Assembly: GCA_036873755.1 (NCBI GenBank)
Contig: JAVTVY010037069.1
Location: 102,805-166,804 of the forward strand
Direction of reading: 5' to 3'
Source of the DNA: Hanleya hanleyi
Lineage: Eukaryota; Mollusca; Polyplacophora; Lepidopleurida; Hanleyidae
DNA length: 64,000 nucleotides
Notes under the pieces: generated by a model
What the model saw: the letters and a program-made list of their open reading frames with translations, nothing else
The model's database searches: none
What the model was told of the DNA's origin: nothing
Position numbers and translations under genes: made by a program
Shown: positions 1-10,715 of the stretch, piece by piece
How positions within the stretch are numbered: the first letter of the stretch is position 1
Layout: each line of letters begins with the position of its first letter

Positions 1-640
1 GGTGCTACATAGAGTCGCATATTAGTTCATGAATATCAGAGTACAGGTAATCATAATAGTGTCATTCTGAATGTGAATCTATTCAATTATAGCTGAAGTG
101 TGCGTATAATTAAATTATTCAAATTATATTTGATAGCCTGATGATATATGTTGAAAATTCTTATATTATCCCTATGTGTTGAATTACAGGACTGACCTGC
201 ATGAAACCTTAATGGCGGAAAATTTGAATGATCAGTTCTGGAACTCGCCTCTGTCAGCCATTTTAATCATTTTAATTATTTATTGCTAGAATTACAAGGT
301 TGACTTCCATAAAATCTATAAGTAACGTTACAACCGAATGATCATTATTAATTCCGGCCAGGAACAACTTGTACAATATTATATGTACATGTAATGTACA
401 AGAAAATAGAATGACTTATTGATGCTTATCGGTTCAACTATATAGTAATTAGCCAATGTTGGCCATCAATTTTTTACTAACAGGACAGTCCTAACATTAC
501 TCTTTCAATGTCAGTAATATTGTCTGATATTTTTTTGTGATAATTACCCTAATTCATTTCGATCAAGTTCCTGGTTTCTCTGTTAAAATCGATTTGAAAA
601 ATTAAATTGTAGCCTAAATTATTAAACTGTGATTTACATG
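1..640. other. AT-rich intergenic sequence, no feature seen
   Basis: I see no coding exon, RNA gene or clear repeat here. The 5' end of the LINE that follows is not visible as a sharp boundary. Recognisable endonuclease coding begins at about 688. Confidence 0.5.
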
Positions 641-687
641 TAACACAGGTCTGTGATTAACAATTTTGTCAAGGTTAGATTAAACAT

Positions 688-885
688 ATGCCTTTGTTGT
701 ATCAGAAGAACACCCTTGACATTGGTACCTGGAATATTCGGGGTATCCATCATAGGACTCATGGTATCAAGCAGAACAAATTGCACAGTCAAGTTTTGCT
801 GGATAAACTGTGCACTTTTGATATTATTGTACTGACTGAAACTCATACTGACAAATATTGTGACATATCCACACCCGGCTATGTA
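688..885 (+). pseudogene. LINE-A APE endonuclease, N-terminal part
   Basis: The translation shows the start of an APE-like endonuclease. TWNIRG carries the metal-site Asn and LTETH the catalytic Glu, ending in a GY motif just before the inserted foldback element. These enzymes nick target DNA to prime reverse transcription. The reading frame runs straight across the insertion site once the 904-bp element and one TA are ignored (GYV then RNC at 1792), so the foldback element landed in a then-intact copy. Confidence 0.8.
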
Positions 886-1789
886 CGGAGCCGTGGAAGG
901 GATATGCGTTTTATTTATATTTTCACCCTTAGGGAAACAGAATTTTTTTCCTTTTTCTTTCAAAACTTGTGAAAAAGGAATTTTATTTATATTTTCGGTC
1001 TTCGAAAAAAAAAAAAATCCTTTTTTATTGACGTCAGTGAAAAGGGAATTTTTTTTATTTTTCTGGCCGTCAAAATAAAAGTTTTTCTTCTTTTGCATCA
1101 ACTGAATTATCTCGGGCCCTTAGATAATTGCCCAATGAGAAAGCAGCATAGTGGGCTATGGTACGAGAATCGCAGGCTCTGATTGGTCAATTATCTTGGA
1201 CCCCGAGATAATATCTAGGGCCCCGAGATAATCAGCCAATGAAAACTTTCCTTTAGTATCGTTTCCTTATAGAATTATCATCCATTTGCGGCGCCATGGA
1301 TTTATCCAACAGGGAATCGTTGATTCGTTTGTACTTTGACTGTGGATTGATGTACAAAGACATAGTTGATTTAATGGCAGTTCAACGCGAAATGGCGGTC
1401 GGGTGAATAGGGGAGAATAAAAGCGGTTTTCATTGGCTGATTATCTCGGGGCCCTAGATATTATCTCGGGGTCCAAGATAATTGACCAATGAGAGCCTGC
1501 GATTCTCGTACCATAGCCCACTATGCTGCTTTCTCATTGGGCAATTATCTAAGGGCCCGAGATAATTCAGTTGATGCAAAAGGAGAAAAACTTTTATTTT
1601 GACGGCCAGAAAAATAAAAAAAAAAATCCCTTTTCACTGACGTAAATAAAAAAGGATTTTTTTTTTTTTTCGAAGACCGAAAATATAAATAAAATTCCTT
1701 TTTCACAAGTTTTGAAAGAAAAAGGAAAAAAATTCTGTTTTCCTAAGGGTGAAAATATAAATAAAACGCATGTCCCTTCCACGGCTCCG
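886..1789. mobile_element. Foldback (long terminal inverted repeat) DNA transposon inserted in LINE-A
   Basis: The two ends are reverse complements (cggagccgtggaag... and its complement). Complementarity continues for about 360 bp on each side (roughly 886-1247 and 1425-1789), around a unique centre of about 175 bp. TA flanks both ends (884-885 and 1790-1791) and fits a TA target-site duplication, although the TA could also belong to the palindrome. The arms contain CCAAT/ATTGG motifs and repeated ttatctcgggg-type blocks. The centre keeps a short ORF that looks like a transposase N-terminus, so this is probably a non-autonomous deletion derivative. Confidence 0.85.
1296..1406 (+). pseudogene. 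Relic of a transposase/integrase N-terminus in the foldback centre
   Basis: A 36-codon ORF starts at an ATG in good context (gccATGG) and ends at TGA 1404-1406. It reads MDLSNRESLIRLYFDCGLMY and then KDIVDLMAVQRE. The pattern (LIR-YF--GL-YKDIV--MA) resembles the N-terminal helix-turn-helix of integrase-core (DDE) transposases found in animal genomes, possibly the IS3EU type. That match is from memory and is an inference. The rest of the gene is missing, as expected of an internally deleted element. It is the only non-repeated part of the 904-bp element. Confidence 0.45.
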
Positions 1790-1791
1790 TA

Positions 1792-2611
1792 AGAAACTGT
1801 CTGGAGAAAATTAAGCCATAATTTCTTTGAAATGTTATGTGATGTTTATCTGTGTGCTGCTTATATTCCACCTGACAACTCATTGTGTGGTAAATTACAT
1901 AGTAATAACCTTTTTGATCAACTGAAGAATGAAGTTACTCTTTTTAGTGCCAAAGGCAATGCAATCCTATGTGGTGATTTGAATGCTAGAACAGACAAAT
2001 AATTAGATTTTATTGCCGATGATTCTGTTGATGAGTGGAGTTATGTCCCTTTAACTATATACTATGTGGGTAATTCCAACTTGAAGAGAAATTCAATGGA
2101 TAGAGTTATTAAGGCTATGGATAGATGTCTAATTGATTTATGTACATCTAACTGTTGTCGCATAGTTAATGGCAGATCCCTAAGTGACCTGTTTGGAGAT
2201 TTTACATCTGTAAATAACCAGGGAATCAGTGTGGTAGATTATTTTATTGTGAATTCTACCTTTTTTGAAGATGTGATAGACATGAAGGTTTATCCACTTT
2301 TTGCTGAATACTCGGACCATAAAATGTTATCTATGAAGCTTAAAACGGGTCTTTGGAGACAGAGGCCGTTACCGCATATGTCTAATTACCCTGATACTGC
2401 AAACTTGCATCCTCTTCCTACTAAATACCTGTGGGAAGAATCTAGTCAAGAAAGCTTTAGTAACAGTATTATTGAAAATCGCTCGCAACTTAAATTGAAT
2501 ATGATGAATGAATTAAATACAAACACACCTGATGTAGATAAATGTGTCAATTTATTAAATAATTTTATGACAATTATAGGTGACACTAGCACAAAATACA
2601 TACACAAGTAA
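1792..2611 (+). pseudogene. LINE-A endonuclease, C-terminal part
   Basis: This piece continues the endonuclease after the insertion. AAYIPPDNS, then GDLNAR (catalytic Asp and Asn), an in-frame TAA at 2000-2002, SVVDYFIVN, and YSDHKMLSM with the catalytic SDH motif. The uninterrupted stretch is 2066-2611. The stop inside the domain means this copy cannot make an active nuclease. Confidence 0.8.
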
Positions 2612-3192
2612 GGTTGTACCAAAGATCTATACAGATAGAATAAATAAACCCTGGTATGACAAAGACTGTACACAACTCCGAAAAGAAATGACTAAACTTA
2701 ATAATGCATTTAACCGTCGTCCGGTGAACTCAAATATTAAAGCTAAATTTTACAGTAAACAGAAAGAATATAAGAACAAAGTTAAGTATAAAAGACATTA
2801 GTATAGAAGAAATCTTTTGAGTGAATAAGACCAACTTGGTGAAAGGGACTCCTCTGTAGCATGGGATATCCTTAAAAAACTTAAAAGTGAAAGCTTAAAC
2901 AGTGAAAACTCAGAACGCATTGATATTAACAGCTGGACGAATCATTTCAGAGTGTTACATCAAGAGGACACTGATAATACTAGTGACACTCGTAAACAGG
3001 ATATAGCTGCAGCACTAAAAATGATGGAGCAGGAGTCTGTCCCTACAGATCTAGATATACAAATTACTGAAAAAGAACTGCAAGAGACTATTAGTCATCT
3101 CAAAAACAATAAATTTAGTGGCATTGATGGAATCATAAACGAAATGATTAAAGCAGATACTCCCTATCTAACTGATATCATGCTCATAACTG
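2580..3192 (+). pseudogene. LINE-A linker between EN and RT
   Basis: This is the lysine-rich segment upstream of LINE RT domains. It includes NKPWYDKDC, KEYKNKVKYKRH and then ISHLKNNKFSGIDGI, the usual 'K--GxDgI--EM' block. Stops fall at about 2799 and 2826. The block breaks off near 3185, where the following RT fingers are missing. Confidence 0.7.
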
Positions 3193-3711
3193 ATGTTCAC
3201 ACAGATACTGAACACGAGACTGGTTAGCCATATAGAACAACATAATGTCCTGTCTAAGTCAAAGATTGGTTTTAGAAAAGGCTGCAGAACTGCAGACCAT
3301 ATGTTCACAATCAAAACTCTGATTGATAAATACACCAAACAGAAAAATAAACTGTTTACTTGTTTTATTGACTTTCGCAAAGCGTTTGACACAGTTGGAC
3401 ATCATGCTCTCTTCCTTAAACTGTTGCATGCAAGCTTCAAAGGTAGTATATACAAAGTAATTAAAAGCATGTATCATCTCAGTACATCTTGTGTGAAATC
3501 CAAAGCTGGTGTAGGGGGAAAATTTCCTATCACACGCGGAGTACACCAGGGCAGCGTTTTGAGTCCCATATTATTTAATTTGTTGATTAATGATCTGTTG
3601 AAGGGGCTGGATTGCTGCAAGAATCCCCCTGTGCTGTGGGACTTGCCAGTAAACAGTTTGGCTTATGCTGATGACATTGTGCTGGTCTCCCTGAGTAAAA
3701 CTGATCTGTAA
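3193..3711 (+). pseudogene. LINE-A reverse transcriptase domain
   Basis: The core RT motifs are in order: FRKGCRTADH, FIDFRKAFD (motif A with its catalytic Asp), GVHQGSVLSPILFNLLIND (motif B) and LAYADDIVL (motif C, YADD). Catalytic residues are intact. About 60 residues of the fingers expected between NEMIKAD (about 3150) and FTQILNTRL (about 3196) are missing, with a change of frame. The copy is therefore internally deleted. A stop follows at 3709-3711. Confidence 0.85.
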
Positions 3712-3753
3712 GCAAAACTTATTATACTCAATGAGTATACCCAAGGATGGGGT

Positions 3754-4460
3754 ATGTCAATAAATATTAGTAATACAAAAGTAATGGTCTTTGGACAAAA
3801 CCAAAAAAGTAAAAAGTTCTTCCATATAGGGTATCAGCCAATAGAATGCTGCAACTCGTTCAAATATTTAGGCCTCGTTTTCCATAGTAATGGAAAATTT
3901 AACAAATCACTGTCCAATTTGGCTGATAGAGCAAATAACACCTTGTTTGCCATTAAACACGCAATTAGCATTGGTGATATCAAAACAATTTTGGCCTGTA
4001 AGGTTTTTGATTCCGCCATTATGCCTATTTTAACATATGGATCCGAAGTATGGACTGGCTATCTTAAAGAGTCGGCCGATATTGGTAAGCTGTCAAGTAC
4101 AGTTAATGACGTGGAACGTATACATCTGAAATTTTGCAAAAGTGTACTGGGTGTAAACCCAAGAGCTGTTAATAATGCAGTTAGAGGAGAGCGCGATAGA
4201 GCACCAATTCATGTACCTGCCATTATCGGCAGCATTCGATTTTTATTCCATATATTTGATTCGGATCATTCCTCGTTAGTATATAAGGCTTTATTTGGAA
4301 CAGGTTGAGGAAAGTAGAGTTAACAATTCTCCAAATTGGGTTAGCTATATAAAATGTATATTAAAAAATACCAATTCCTATCACATGTGGGAAAATCTTG
4401 GCTGCTCTAAACCAAAAGCCTCAACTCGTTTTATACAATCTCAGCTGTTACAGATACTAG
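3754..4460 (+). pseudogene. LINE-A RT thumb/connection region
   Basis: KVMVFGQ, FKYLGLVFHSNGKFN and ILTYGSEVWTGY are typical of the region after the YADD motif. A frameshift near 4300 moves the reading to the 4295-4460 piece (FIQSQLLQ). After about 4460 the similarity is lost for about 150 bp. Confidence 0.75.
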
Positions 4461-4620
4461 GGAGATCGTGTGCCCTTTCTATACTACTCATCGCGCACTA
4501 CACATCGCGCATGCGCAGTCGACCCATTCTACTGTAGGGTGCAAGCCTGGCCCATGAAATCTCAGGTAGTGGCGGAGTGGGATGAGGAGGAGTAGGAGGA
4601 GTCGGACACGCCACGGATTA
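4461..4620. other. Unrelated GC-richer stretch interrupting LINE-A
   Basis: The LINE reading stops near 4460 and resumes near 4620 (ILNRYETYWKTEL). The intervening roughly 150 bp contain tcatcgcgcactacacatcg and a ggaggag purine run unlike the LINE. It could be a small insertion or a local replacement. I could not identify target-site duplications. Confidence 0.4.
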
Positions 4621-5118
4621 TACTAAATAGATATGAGACCTATTGGAAGACAGAACTTAATGCGTCTACCAAACTTGAAACTTACAGATCCATAAAAGAT
4701 AGCTTCAGTACAGAAGAAAATCTTTTGGCAATTAATAATAAGAAACATAGAAGAGCACTTATTAGATTGCGTATCAGTGCACACAGACTTCAAATTGAGA
4801 TGGGGATGTACACCAAGTCAAAGACGCCCACGTTATAGCCTATGTGATGCGTGTGATGTAATTGAAGACGAAAAACACTTTCTTCTGTCATGCTGTAAAT
4901 ACACTGACCATAGGAAGAAATTTATGTCAGAAATATCTAATATCGTTGATGTTAAAAAAAGTCGAGATGATTTATTTGTTCAGCTTATGTCATGTGGAAA
5001 TAGATTAGCCACAAACAATCTTGCACACTTTGTGTATGAATGTTTCTCAGGTTGGGGTATACCCCCGAGTATATCCATGCCAATGTTAAGGATAACAGCA
5101 ATGGTATGTAAATATTGA
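4621..5118 (+). pseudogene. LINE-A C-terminal region with Cys/His motif
   Basis: RALIRLRISAHRLQIE is followed by a frameshift into CDACDVIEDEKHFLLSCCKY, a C-x2-C...H-x4-C motif common at the C-terminus of LINE ORF2 proteins. The stop is at 5116-5118. Confidence 0.75.
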
Positions 5119-5475
5119 GTGTGAGGCTGTGTACATGTGCATCTGTATGGTATGAAAGTGTATGTGTGATTGGTGCACGTGTGGATGTTATTTAATGAGT
5201 TATATTGTCTTATATCTATGTATGCGTTCTTAACTCCACGTGGTAAATGTTTTACGTAATAAAGTATTTTTATATACCCTTGAATATCTGTTGCCATGAT
5301 TCATATTGTCTGTAATACATTGATGGAATAAACATAATTATCTGATAGTATTAATGGAATAAACATGATTATCTGATAGTATTATTAATTGTATGTTGTA
5401 TATGATTAACATGATGAACTTTTTTTATTTGCTGGAATCCAGTTAATTATACCATGTGAGCAATATTCTCATCAG
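5119..5475 (+). repeat. LINE-A 3' tail / dispersed repeat shared with 12096-12275
   Basis: From about 5270 (atacccttgaatatctg) to about 5475 this matches 12096-12275. Both contain tctgtaatacattgatg, aataaacat..ttat and tttgctggaatccag. Here the taatggaataaacat block is duplicated (about 5321-5384). The position directly after the LINE ORF suggests it is that LINE's 3' UTR. The other copy would then be a 5'-truncated insertion. Confidence 0.6.
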
Positions 5476-5893
5476 TAATCACCATTCGATATGAATGTGA
5501 TACATATACAAGTCCATGGTTAATAATACATTATGGTGAATGTGACCTGTAACAGCATGGATCTCCTTGTACAGATGTACAGCCCACCAAACTTGCACAC
5601 TGTATGACCTATGAATTGGGAAAAAACTAAAGTTGTAGTGCAATTTATGGATTCAATGGTGACTATAAGATAGATTATCCGACCGGGCCTGATAAATATT
5701 TTGCATTTGCAAAAGTCAAAAGCGTTATTGTAAACAGTTATCAATGTTGCAGCAATGATACATGTATCTCTTTGTTTAAATGGTATGATATCTGCAAAGA
5801 AGACAAATAAAGAACGGGGTTTGACACTAAATACACGTAGCATACTCCGACTCTGAATAGTCCAATCTAACAATTTAGTCAGTTAAACTAAAT
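5476..5893. other. AT-rich spacer, no feature seen
   Basis: There is no exon, RNA or repeat that I can support. A 117-codon ORF on the - strand (5520-5873) has no recognisable domain and is probably chance. Confidence 0.4.
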
Positions 5894-6580
5894 TCAATTT
5901 TGGGGACTGGCTGCGACCTTGACCTTTGACCCATTGACGTCCAAACGAATAGGGTTTCTATTTGCCTCGCGAGTAAAGTATATCCAATGTTTGGTACCAA
6001 CCCATACCTTGGAATTGGGGATGTCGCGTGGACAACAAATGTTAACGGATGCAAAGACGGATAGACGAAGAGAACTCATCATCGCATTCTTTGACCTCGT
6101 GTACCGATGAGCATATAAAAATGACATTCAATGATTTCTTAATATTGGGGTAACAGTGACATGACATTTGACCTACGTTTTGGTACGTGACATATGTTAT
6201 TACTAATGTATCTACGGGAACGTAGATGTGTTATTTTTTATGCTTTCCTGATTTTGGGTAACAGTGACCTTTGACCTTGTTGTTAGTTTTGTTATGCGAC
6301 ACATTTGTTCCCCCTATTAAATCCACTCACAAAAAAATAGAAATTTTCAATTCCCCTGATTTGTAGGCTACACTGACCTTTGACCTCTGACCTCGACCTA
6401 TATTTGGCATGTTTCCCAAGGGTATCCATTCACCAGAAATTGGAACTGTAGATAGAATACTGTCAATGGTCAATGATTTCCTGTTTTAAAGCCAGTGACC
6501 TCTGACTTCGACGTCCATTTAGGTACGCCACACATCGTCTTCCCTTCGGGTATCCGCTCACCAATAATTGGAACTGTTAT
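5894..6580. repeat. Degenerate tandem repeat rich in TGACCTTTGACCT
   Basis: Units of roughly 110-130 bp each carry gtgacctttgacct followed by a block like cacatttgttccc...atcca and gaaattttcaat...cctgattt. At least four diverged units are visible. It is the same family, in opposite orientation, as the array at 32200-33090. Exact TGACCTTTGACCT (an AGGTCA direct repeat spaced by 1, minus strand) occurs at 6265-6277 and 6374-6386. Confidence 0.7.
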
Positions 6581-6588
6581 TATATGTA

Positions 6589-7074
6589 CACAGCACAAAT
6601 AGCGTCAGTACTCTTGCAGTACATTTCTACCGAAGTGCTGAAACAGTGCTGAAATATAACAGCACTGAAACTACTGATATATAACAGTAGCAATTCAGTA
6701 CTGAAACTGTATTGAAATATTACAGTACTGAAACAGTACTGAAATATAACAGTACTGTAGTATTTCAGTACTGTAAAATTTCTGAAATTTTAAAGTGCTG
6801 ATACAGCACTGAAATATTACAGTACTGATACAGTACTGAAATATTACAGTATTGATAAAGTGCTGAGAAATTACAATGCTGGAACAGTACTGAAAGAGTA
6901 CTGTAATATTTCAGTACTGTTACAGCACTGTGCGATTTAAGTACTGATTCAGTACTGTAATATTTCAGTACTGTTTCAGTAATGAAACAGTACTGTTATA
7001 TATCAGTACTGTTTCAGTGCAGTTATATTTTGGTAGAAATGTATTGAAACAGTACTGACGCAATTTTTGCTGTG
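6589..7074. mobile_element. Palindromic MITE built of CAGTACTG sub-repeats
   Basis: The 486-bp element has inverted ends (cacagcacaaatagcgtcag and the complement of ctgacgcaatttttgctgtg) followed by a second matched block around acatttctacc. TA flanks each end (6587-6588, 7075-7076). The interior is a chain of the self-complementary motif CAGTACTG separated by aaatat-type spacers, so either strand can fold at many registers. It encodes no protein. The TA flanks suggest mobilisation by a TA-targeting transposase. Confidence 0.75.
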
Positions 7075-7216
7075 TAATGGTTAGAGCCAGAGAGAATACG
7101 AAAGCTCTGATGATGGGATACTGTTGAATGTAGCAGGCTATTCATTTCGTCATGTTCTTCAGAGAAATCTTATGATATCATGATGAAGTATGTACAAGCT
7201 GAATTGTGAGAATGTC

Positions 7217-7340
7217 TATTACAAGCGTCTAGTCCGTCATTCATAATCCAGCCGTCGTCCATTAGAGAATATCCGCGTCCATAATCCAAAGACCTATTCC
7301 ATTTTCCACATAACAGTATTAGCACCAAATTCAAAAAGAT
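7217..7340 (-). mobile_element. Fragment of the Penelope-type element 3' region
   Basis: The reverse complement matches 23187-23310 and 45817-45935, including the block ggtctttggattatggacgc and gacgcttgtaat. In both of those places it lies downstream of the RT coding end. This is an isolated fragment in the opposite orientation. Confidence 0.75.
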
Positions 7341-7440
7341 TTTACCGGTTTCAAGTAGGGAGAAAAATAGAAGGAGACAGAAATTCTCTATTTAGTTTTA
7401 ACCTGTCTGCAGTTCACAATTCCACAGCCTGGAGAGGGTA

Positions 7441-8560
7441 TCTTCCAAATATTCCGTCCCAGGATTTGATACCCAAGAAGACTGTTTGCCAGACCTTAAA
7501 CCATGTTAATATATTCGTTAACTCCTCTTTACACGCATCGAAATCTTTCGGTTTGTGTGGGCCTGTTCATGAATTACTAAGGTCTACTTACCAGGCTTTC
7601 AACCATGATAAAATATTCGTTAGCTCCTCTTTACATGCATCGCAATATTTCGGTTCGTGTGGGCATGCTTATGAATTACTTAAGTCCTACATAAACAGTA
7701 GATGTCAGCTACCCATATGCCAGAGGTGGGAGAAATTGACGACGTCATAACGATCCGTATATGTACCTTGTGGCGTACAACAAGGGTTCCATTTTGGGAA
7801 CTTTACTCTTCGTTATTTTCATTAATGATCTTCCTATTGTTTTAATTAACTCACAAATCAGCATGTACTCAGACGACTGAAAAATATGGATGGAAATTTG
7901 CTCACAGTGATTCAGAGAGACATAGATAACTGTTTATAATTTTTTATAATTATTTTTAAATTTTATCAAATGCCGGTACATCATGTTCACCACAAAGAGT
8001 AACGTCTTCTCGTTCGACTATTCCATAAACAGTAATCAACTGATATGTATAATTGATGTGAAAGATCTAGGTGTGATTTTCAAGACTGATCACAATTTTA
8101 AATCCCACGGACAACAAATGTGTAAAGAAAGCATTCAAAATGCTTGATTTCATCAAGAGAACACGTAGATCATTATCCTCTATCACAGCTTCTAAATCAT
8201 TGTACATATGTTTAGTTGAAAGTAGACTTGAATTCTGTTCGACACTGCGTTTCCCCCATTGTGTTTTGTTTAGAAGATGAGATCGAGAGTATTCAAAAGA
8301 GTTTTATCAAATATATTTGTTTTGAGTCTGGTCTATGTTATTATATTCTAGGTTACATATCTGAATGTCGTTATTTTAATCTATATATACCTGCACTGTC
8401 CGAAAAAAGGAAAGTATTAGATTTAGTGTCCCCTCGAAACGTTATCTCTGGCAGGTATCTGTGTCCATATCTTTTATCACAAATTCCCTTTAACGCCCCA
8501 GTCAGACGATCACGCAGGCCCGCCGTCTTTTTATTGCCGAGATCTGGAGTTAACATTAGA
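7441..8560 (+). pseudogene. LINE-B fragment (RT to C-terminus), heavily decayed
   Basis: YELLKSYINSRCQ and then VPCGVQQG...LFVIFINDLP (7760-7850, motif B) mark a LINE RT. Motif C survives as MYSDD (about 7862-7876) followed by a stop. Later FIKYICFES and related sequence (8216-8480) correspond to the region that in LINE-D reads FLKFLCYKSS. An in-frame repeat of 102 bp (about 7493-7695) duplicates the segment before motif B. Many frameshifts are present. Confidence 0.7.
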
Positions 8561-8656
8561 AATACTCTTTTTTACCTCCGTCGATCAGACGGAGGTCTAG
8601 GAATGCAACGTGAAATCCCCCGCCATAAAATTGTCATATGGGGAACCCACGACTCA

Positions 8657-8668
8657 TGTGATTTCCAG
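8657..8668 (+). repeat. Target-site duplication of SINE, left copy
   Basis: tgtgatttccag, repeated exactly at 9039-9050 and directly bordering the SINE. Confidence 0.85.
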
Positions 8669-9038
8669 ACCGCACTGCGGTGGTCTAATGGTTAGAGCGT
8701 CGGCCTCGTAAGCGGTAGGTACTGGGTTCGATCCCAGGCCGGGTCATACCTAAGACTTGAAAAATGGAACTTGTTGCTCCCTCGCTTACGCTCAGCATTA
8801 AGAGGATAGAACAAGGACTGGTTCGCTCGGTGTCAGTATAATGTGACTGAGTGGGGTGTCATGTCTGCCTACGGCATGATATTTCAGTGGGACAGCACTA
8901 TAAAATGGCAGCATTAGATCTGCTCTGTTACAAGTAGGTGCCCCTGTCCCTCCCCCTCCCCTCCCTTCCCTTCCCCGTCGTGATATAGCTGAAAAAATGT
9001 TGAAAGCGACGTTAAACCCTATTCACTCACTCACTGAC
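8669..9038 (+). mobile_element. Full-length tRNA-derived SINE
   Basis: The head is tRNA-like, with a pol III A box (TGGTCTAATGG, 8681-8691) and B box (GGTTCGATCCC, 8725-8735). The anticodon-like loop reads CTCGTAA. The body includes a pyrimidine-rich ccctcccc stretch. The tail is gatatagctgaaaaaatg, gcgacgttaaaccc and a (tcac)n end. An exact 12-bp duplication flanks it, showing insertion by target-primed reverse transcription. It is 370 bp long. The tail recurs at 14608, 39575, 49370, 58527 (reverse) and 60700. It lies inside or just after LINE-B remains. Confidence 0.9.
8681..8735 (+). promoter_or_regulatory. Internal pol III promoter (A and B boxes) of the SINE
   Basis: TGGTCTAATGG fits the A box and GGTTCGATCCC the B box, spaced as in a tRNA gene. 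The flanking arms do not pair as a clean cloverleaf, so this is a SINE head and not a tRNA gene. Confidence 0.8.
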
Positions 9039-9050
9039 TGTGATTTCCAG

Positions 9051-10475
9051 TAGGGTTTGCCATGGTTCCCGACGAAATTTTGAGGCCAAGTTTTTTGACA
9101 CTTTTGGAATAATGGGGAACCCTCATTGCTATGCATTTCAATGGGCCTTGCTTCTGTAGCCGGGTTCCACTTCCCATCATGCTTCACTAGTTACGGGAGT
9201 CAGGTTGGCCGCTTCCAGCGCGAGATTTAACATGGCGGCTCTCTATGTTGTAGAGATAGACGATGCGAATTTTTGCCGTTTTTCTGGTAACTTTATTACC
9301 GCCATTTTATGCCCTTTACCACACAATGATTTCTAGTACACCACTCGTCACTTCTATATATCGCAAAGTATTTGTCGGCTGATGATTTATGTCGAAGCCA
9401 ACCAAATAGTCCATGTTTTTGTTGTTGCATATTAAAATGACTGCGAGGTCACACACTGACTGGAAGACCAGCACAATCGACGATGCCTTGATTTCACCGA
9501 TACTTTTTTTTCTTTTAGTTGATATCCACCAGCCTAGTTGTTTAAAACAAATTATTCTAAATTTTGCTGATATATTCTACTTCCTTGGGAGGGGAGAGAG
9601 AGTCGGTGTTGGGCTATTTATTTTGGCATGAATTTTCTGTGCTTTTATAAAATATTTACCAGTATTATGGTAATGAAGCATCAAATCATAGTTTCTTGTT
9701 TGTCAAACCACATGTGTCTCTGTCCCAATTCCCATTTCAAAGGTTCATCTCCCAACAGCATACATGTCAATTAACATTTCAATACACTGAATTAAAAATT
9801 ATTCTTGAATCTATCAAATTACCTTGAGTAAGGATACCATTCTCAGCTTTGCAGTCCATTTAAAATGAACGCGTGAAAACAGTTCAAATAATGGTTTGAT
9901 TTTGCAGAAGTACCAAATTAATCTACCTGCATGAGTCTGTAAACTTATTAATAAAGCTGATAAATAATATACCTATACATTTTATGCTAATTTTTGTTTG
10001 AGAACATTGTAAAACTTTTCTTTTCATTTATCCCAACAGTTTATTGACATCCACATTGTGTGCTGTGACACATGTATGCCACAAAACCCCTTTGTAGTAT
10101 AAAGCAGTTTCAAGTCCAGCTGGTAAGTATCCTACTGCATGTATTATTACTGATGTATGGCAGGCCATTAGTATTTTACACAATTTTCAAGTCTGCACAT
10201 ACACCATCAGATATCTTTTGATGAAAAATAATTTGCTTGATAAACATGGGATTTCGAAAAGTTATTCTGAGTTGTAGTTACAACAGAGAAGTAATCTACA
10301 TTCCACATGTAGGCCTATATTATTGAGATTTTTGACTGATAGCATGGACAGAACCTTTCCCAAAACATTGCACCATAGCATGGATAGAACCTTTCCCAAA
10401 ACATTGCTCCATACTACTTACTGATATAAACAATCCTGTTTTAGATTATAATATCCTGGATTCTGATCATGCTCA
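9051..10475. other. Non-coding sequence; possible short first exon near 9232
   Basis: No homologous protein is visible. At 9232 an ATG in good context (taacATGGCGG) opens 18 codons and reaches a gt-aact donor at 9287. It could be a first exon, but I found no partner exon. A 38-bp direct duplication sits at about 10337-10412 (agcatgga.agaacctttccc). Confidence 0.4.
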
Positions 10476-10479
10476 TGCC

Positions 10480-10715
10480 ACTAACATGAACAATCACTGA
10501 ACTCCAATCCAACCAGTGGTCAAGATCCATCATCGTTCCTCGGGATTTATATTATTGATCACTCATGTATCTCACTCGTATATCATGTATCGTAACTGTA
10601 GAGATCTTCAACATGTCTACCTATGTCTTATAATGTCTTATATGTTTGTATTGTATTGCTTTTAGCCCTCAGACATAAATATGCAAATAAATTATATTCT
10701 ATTCTATTCTGTATA
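10480..10715 (+). mobile_element. 5'-truncated LINE 3' end
   Basis: The sequence ends in ttagccctcagacataaata, then tgcaaataaattatattct and an (attct)n run. This pattern, an AATAAA-like motif followed by a short repeat, is typical of CR1/Jockey-like LINE 3' ends. No ORF remains. Confidence 0.5.

Larger units (their letters stand above)
641..5475 (+). mobile_element. Degenerate non-LTR retrotransposon (LINE-A), EN + RT + C-terminal zinc motif
   Basis: A LINE lies on the + strand as a chain of frame-shifted pieces. In order they are an APE-type endonuclease (688-885, resuming at 1792-2350), a linker (2580-3185), a reverse transcriptase (3193-3711), a thumb/connection region (3754-4460) and a C-terminal Cys/His region (4777-5118). 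An AT-rich tail follows to about 5475. It is interrupted by a foldback transposon (886-1789) and an unrelated stretch near 4480-4615. Stops and frameshifts make it non-functional. The clade (CR1, Jockey or RTE-like) cannot be fixed by eye. The general layout and motifs are standard for APE-type LINEs. Confidence 0.85.

Noticed and set aside
634..1101. 155-codon minus-strand ORF
   Set aside because: It spans LINE and foldback arm in the antisense direction. The lysine- and phenylalanine-rich content comes from A/T runs.
5520..5873. 117-codon minus-strand ORF as a gene
   Set aside because: No domain, AT-rich, no splice or promoter context, and neighbouring DNA is repeats.
8669..8745. Functional tRNA gene
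   Set aside because: A and B boxes are good, but the anticodon stem pairs poorly and the sequence continues into a SINE body with target-site duplications.
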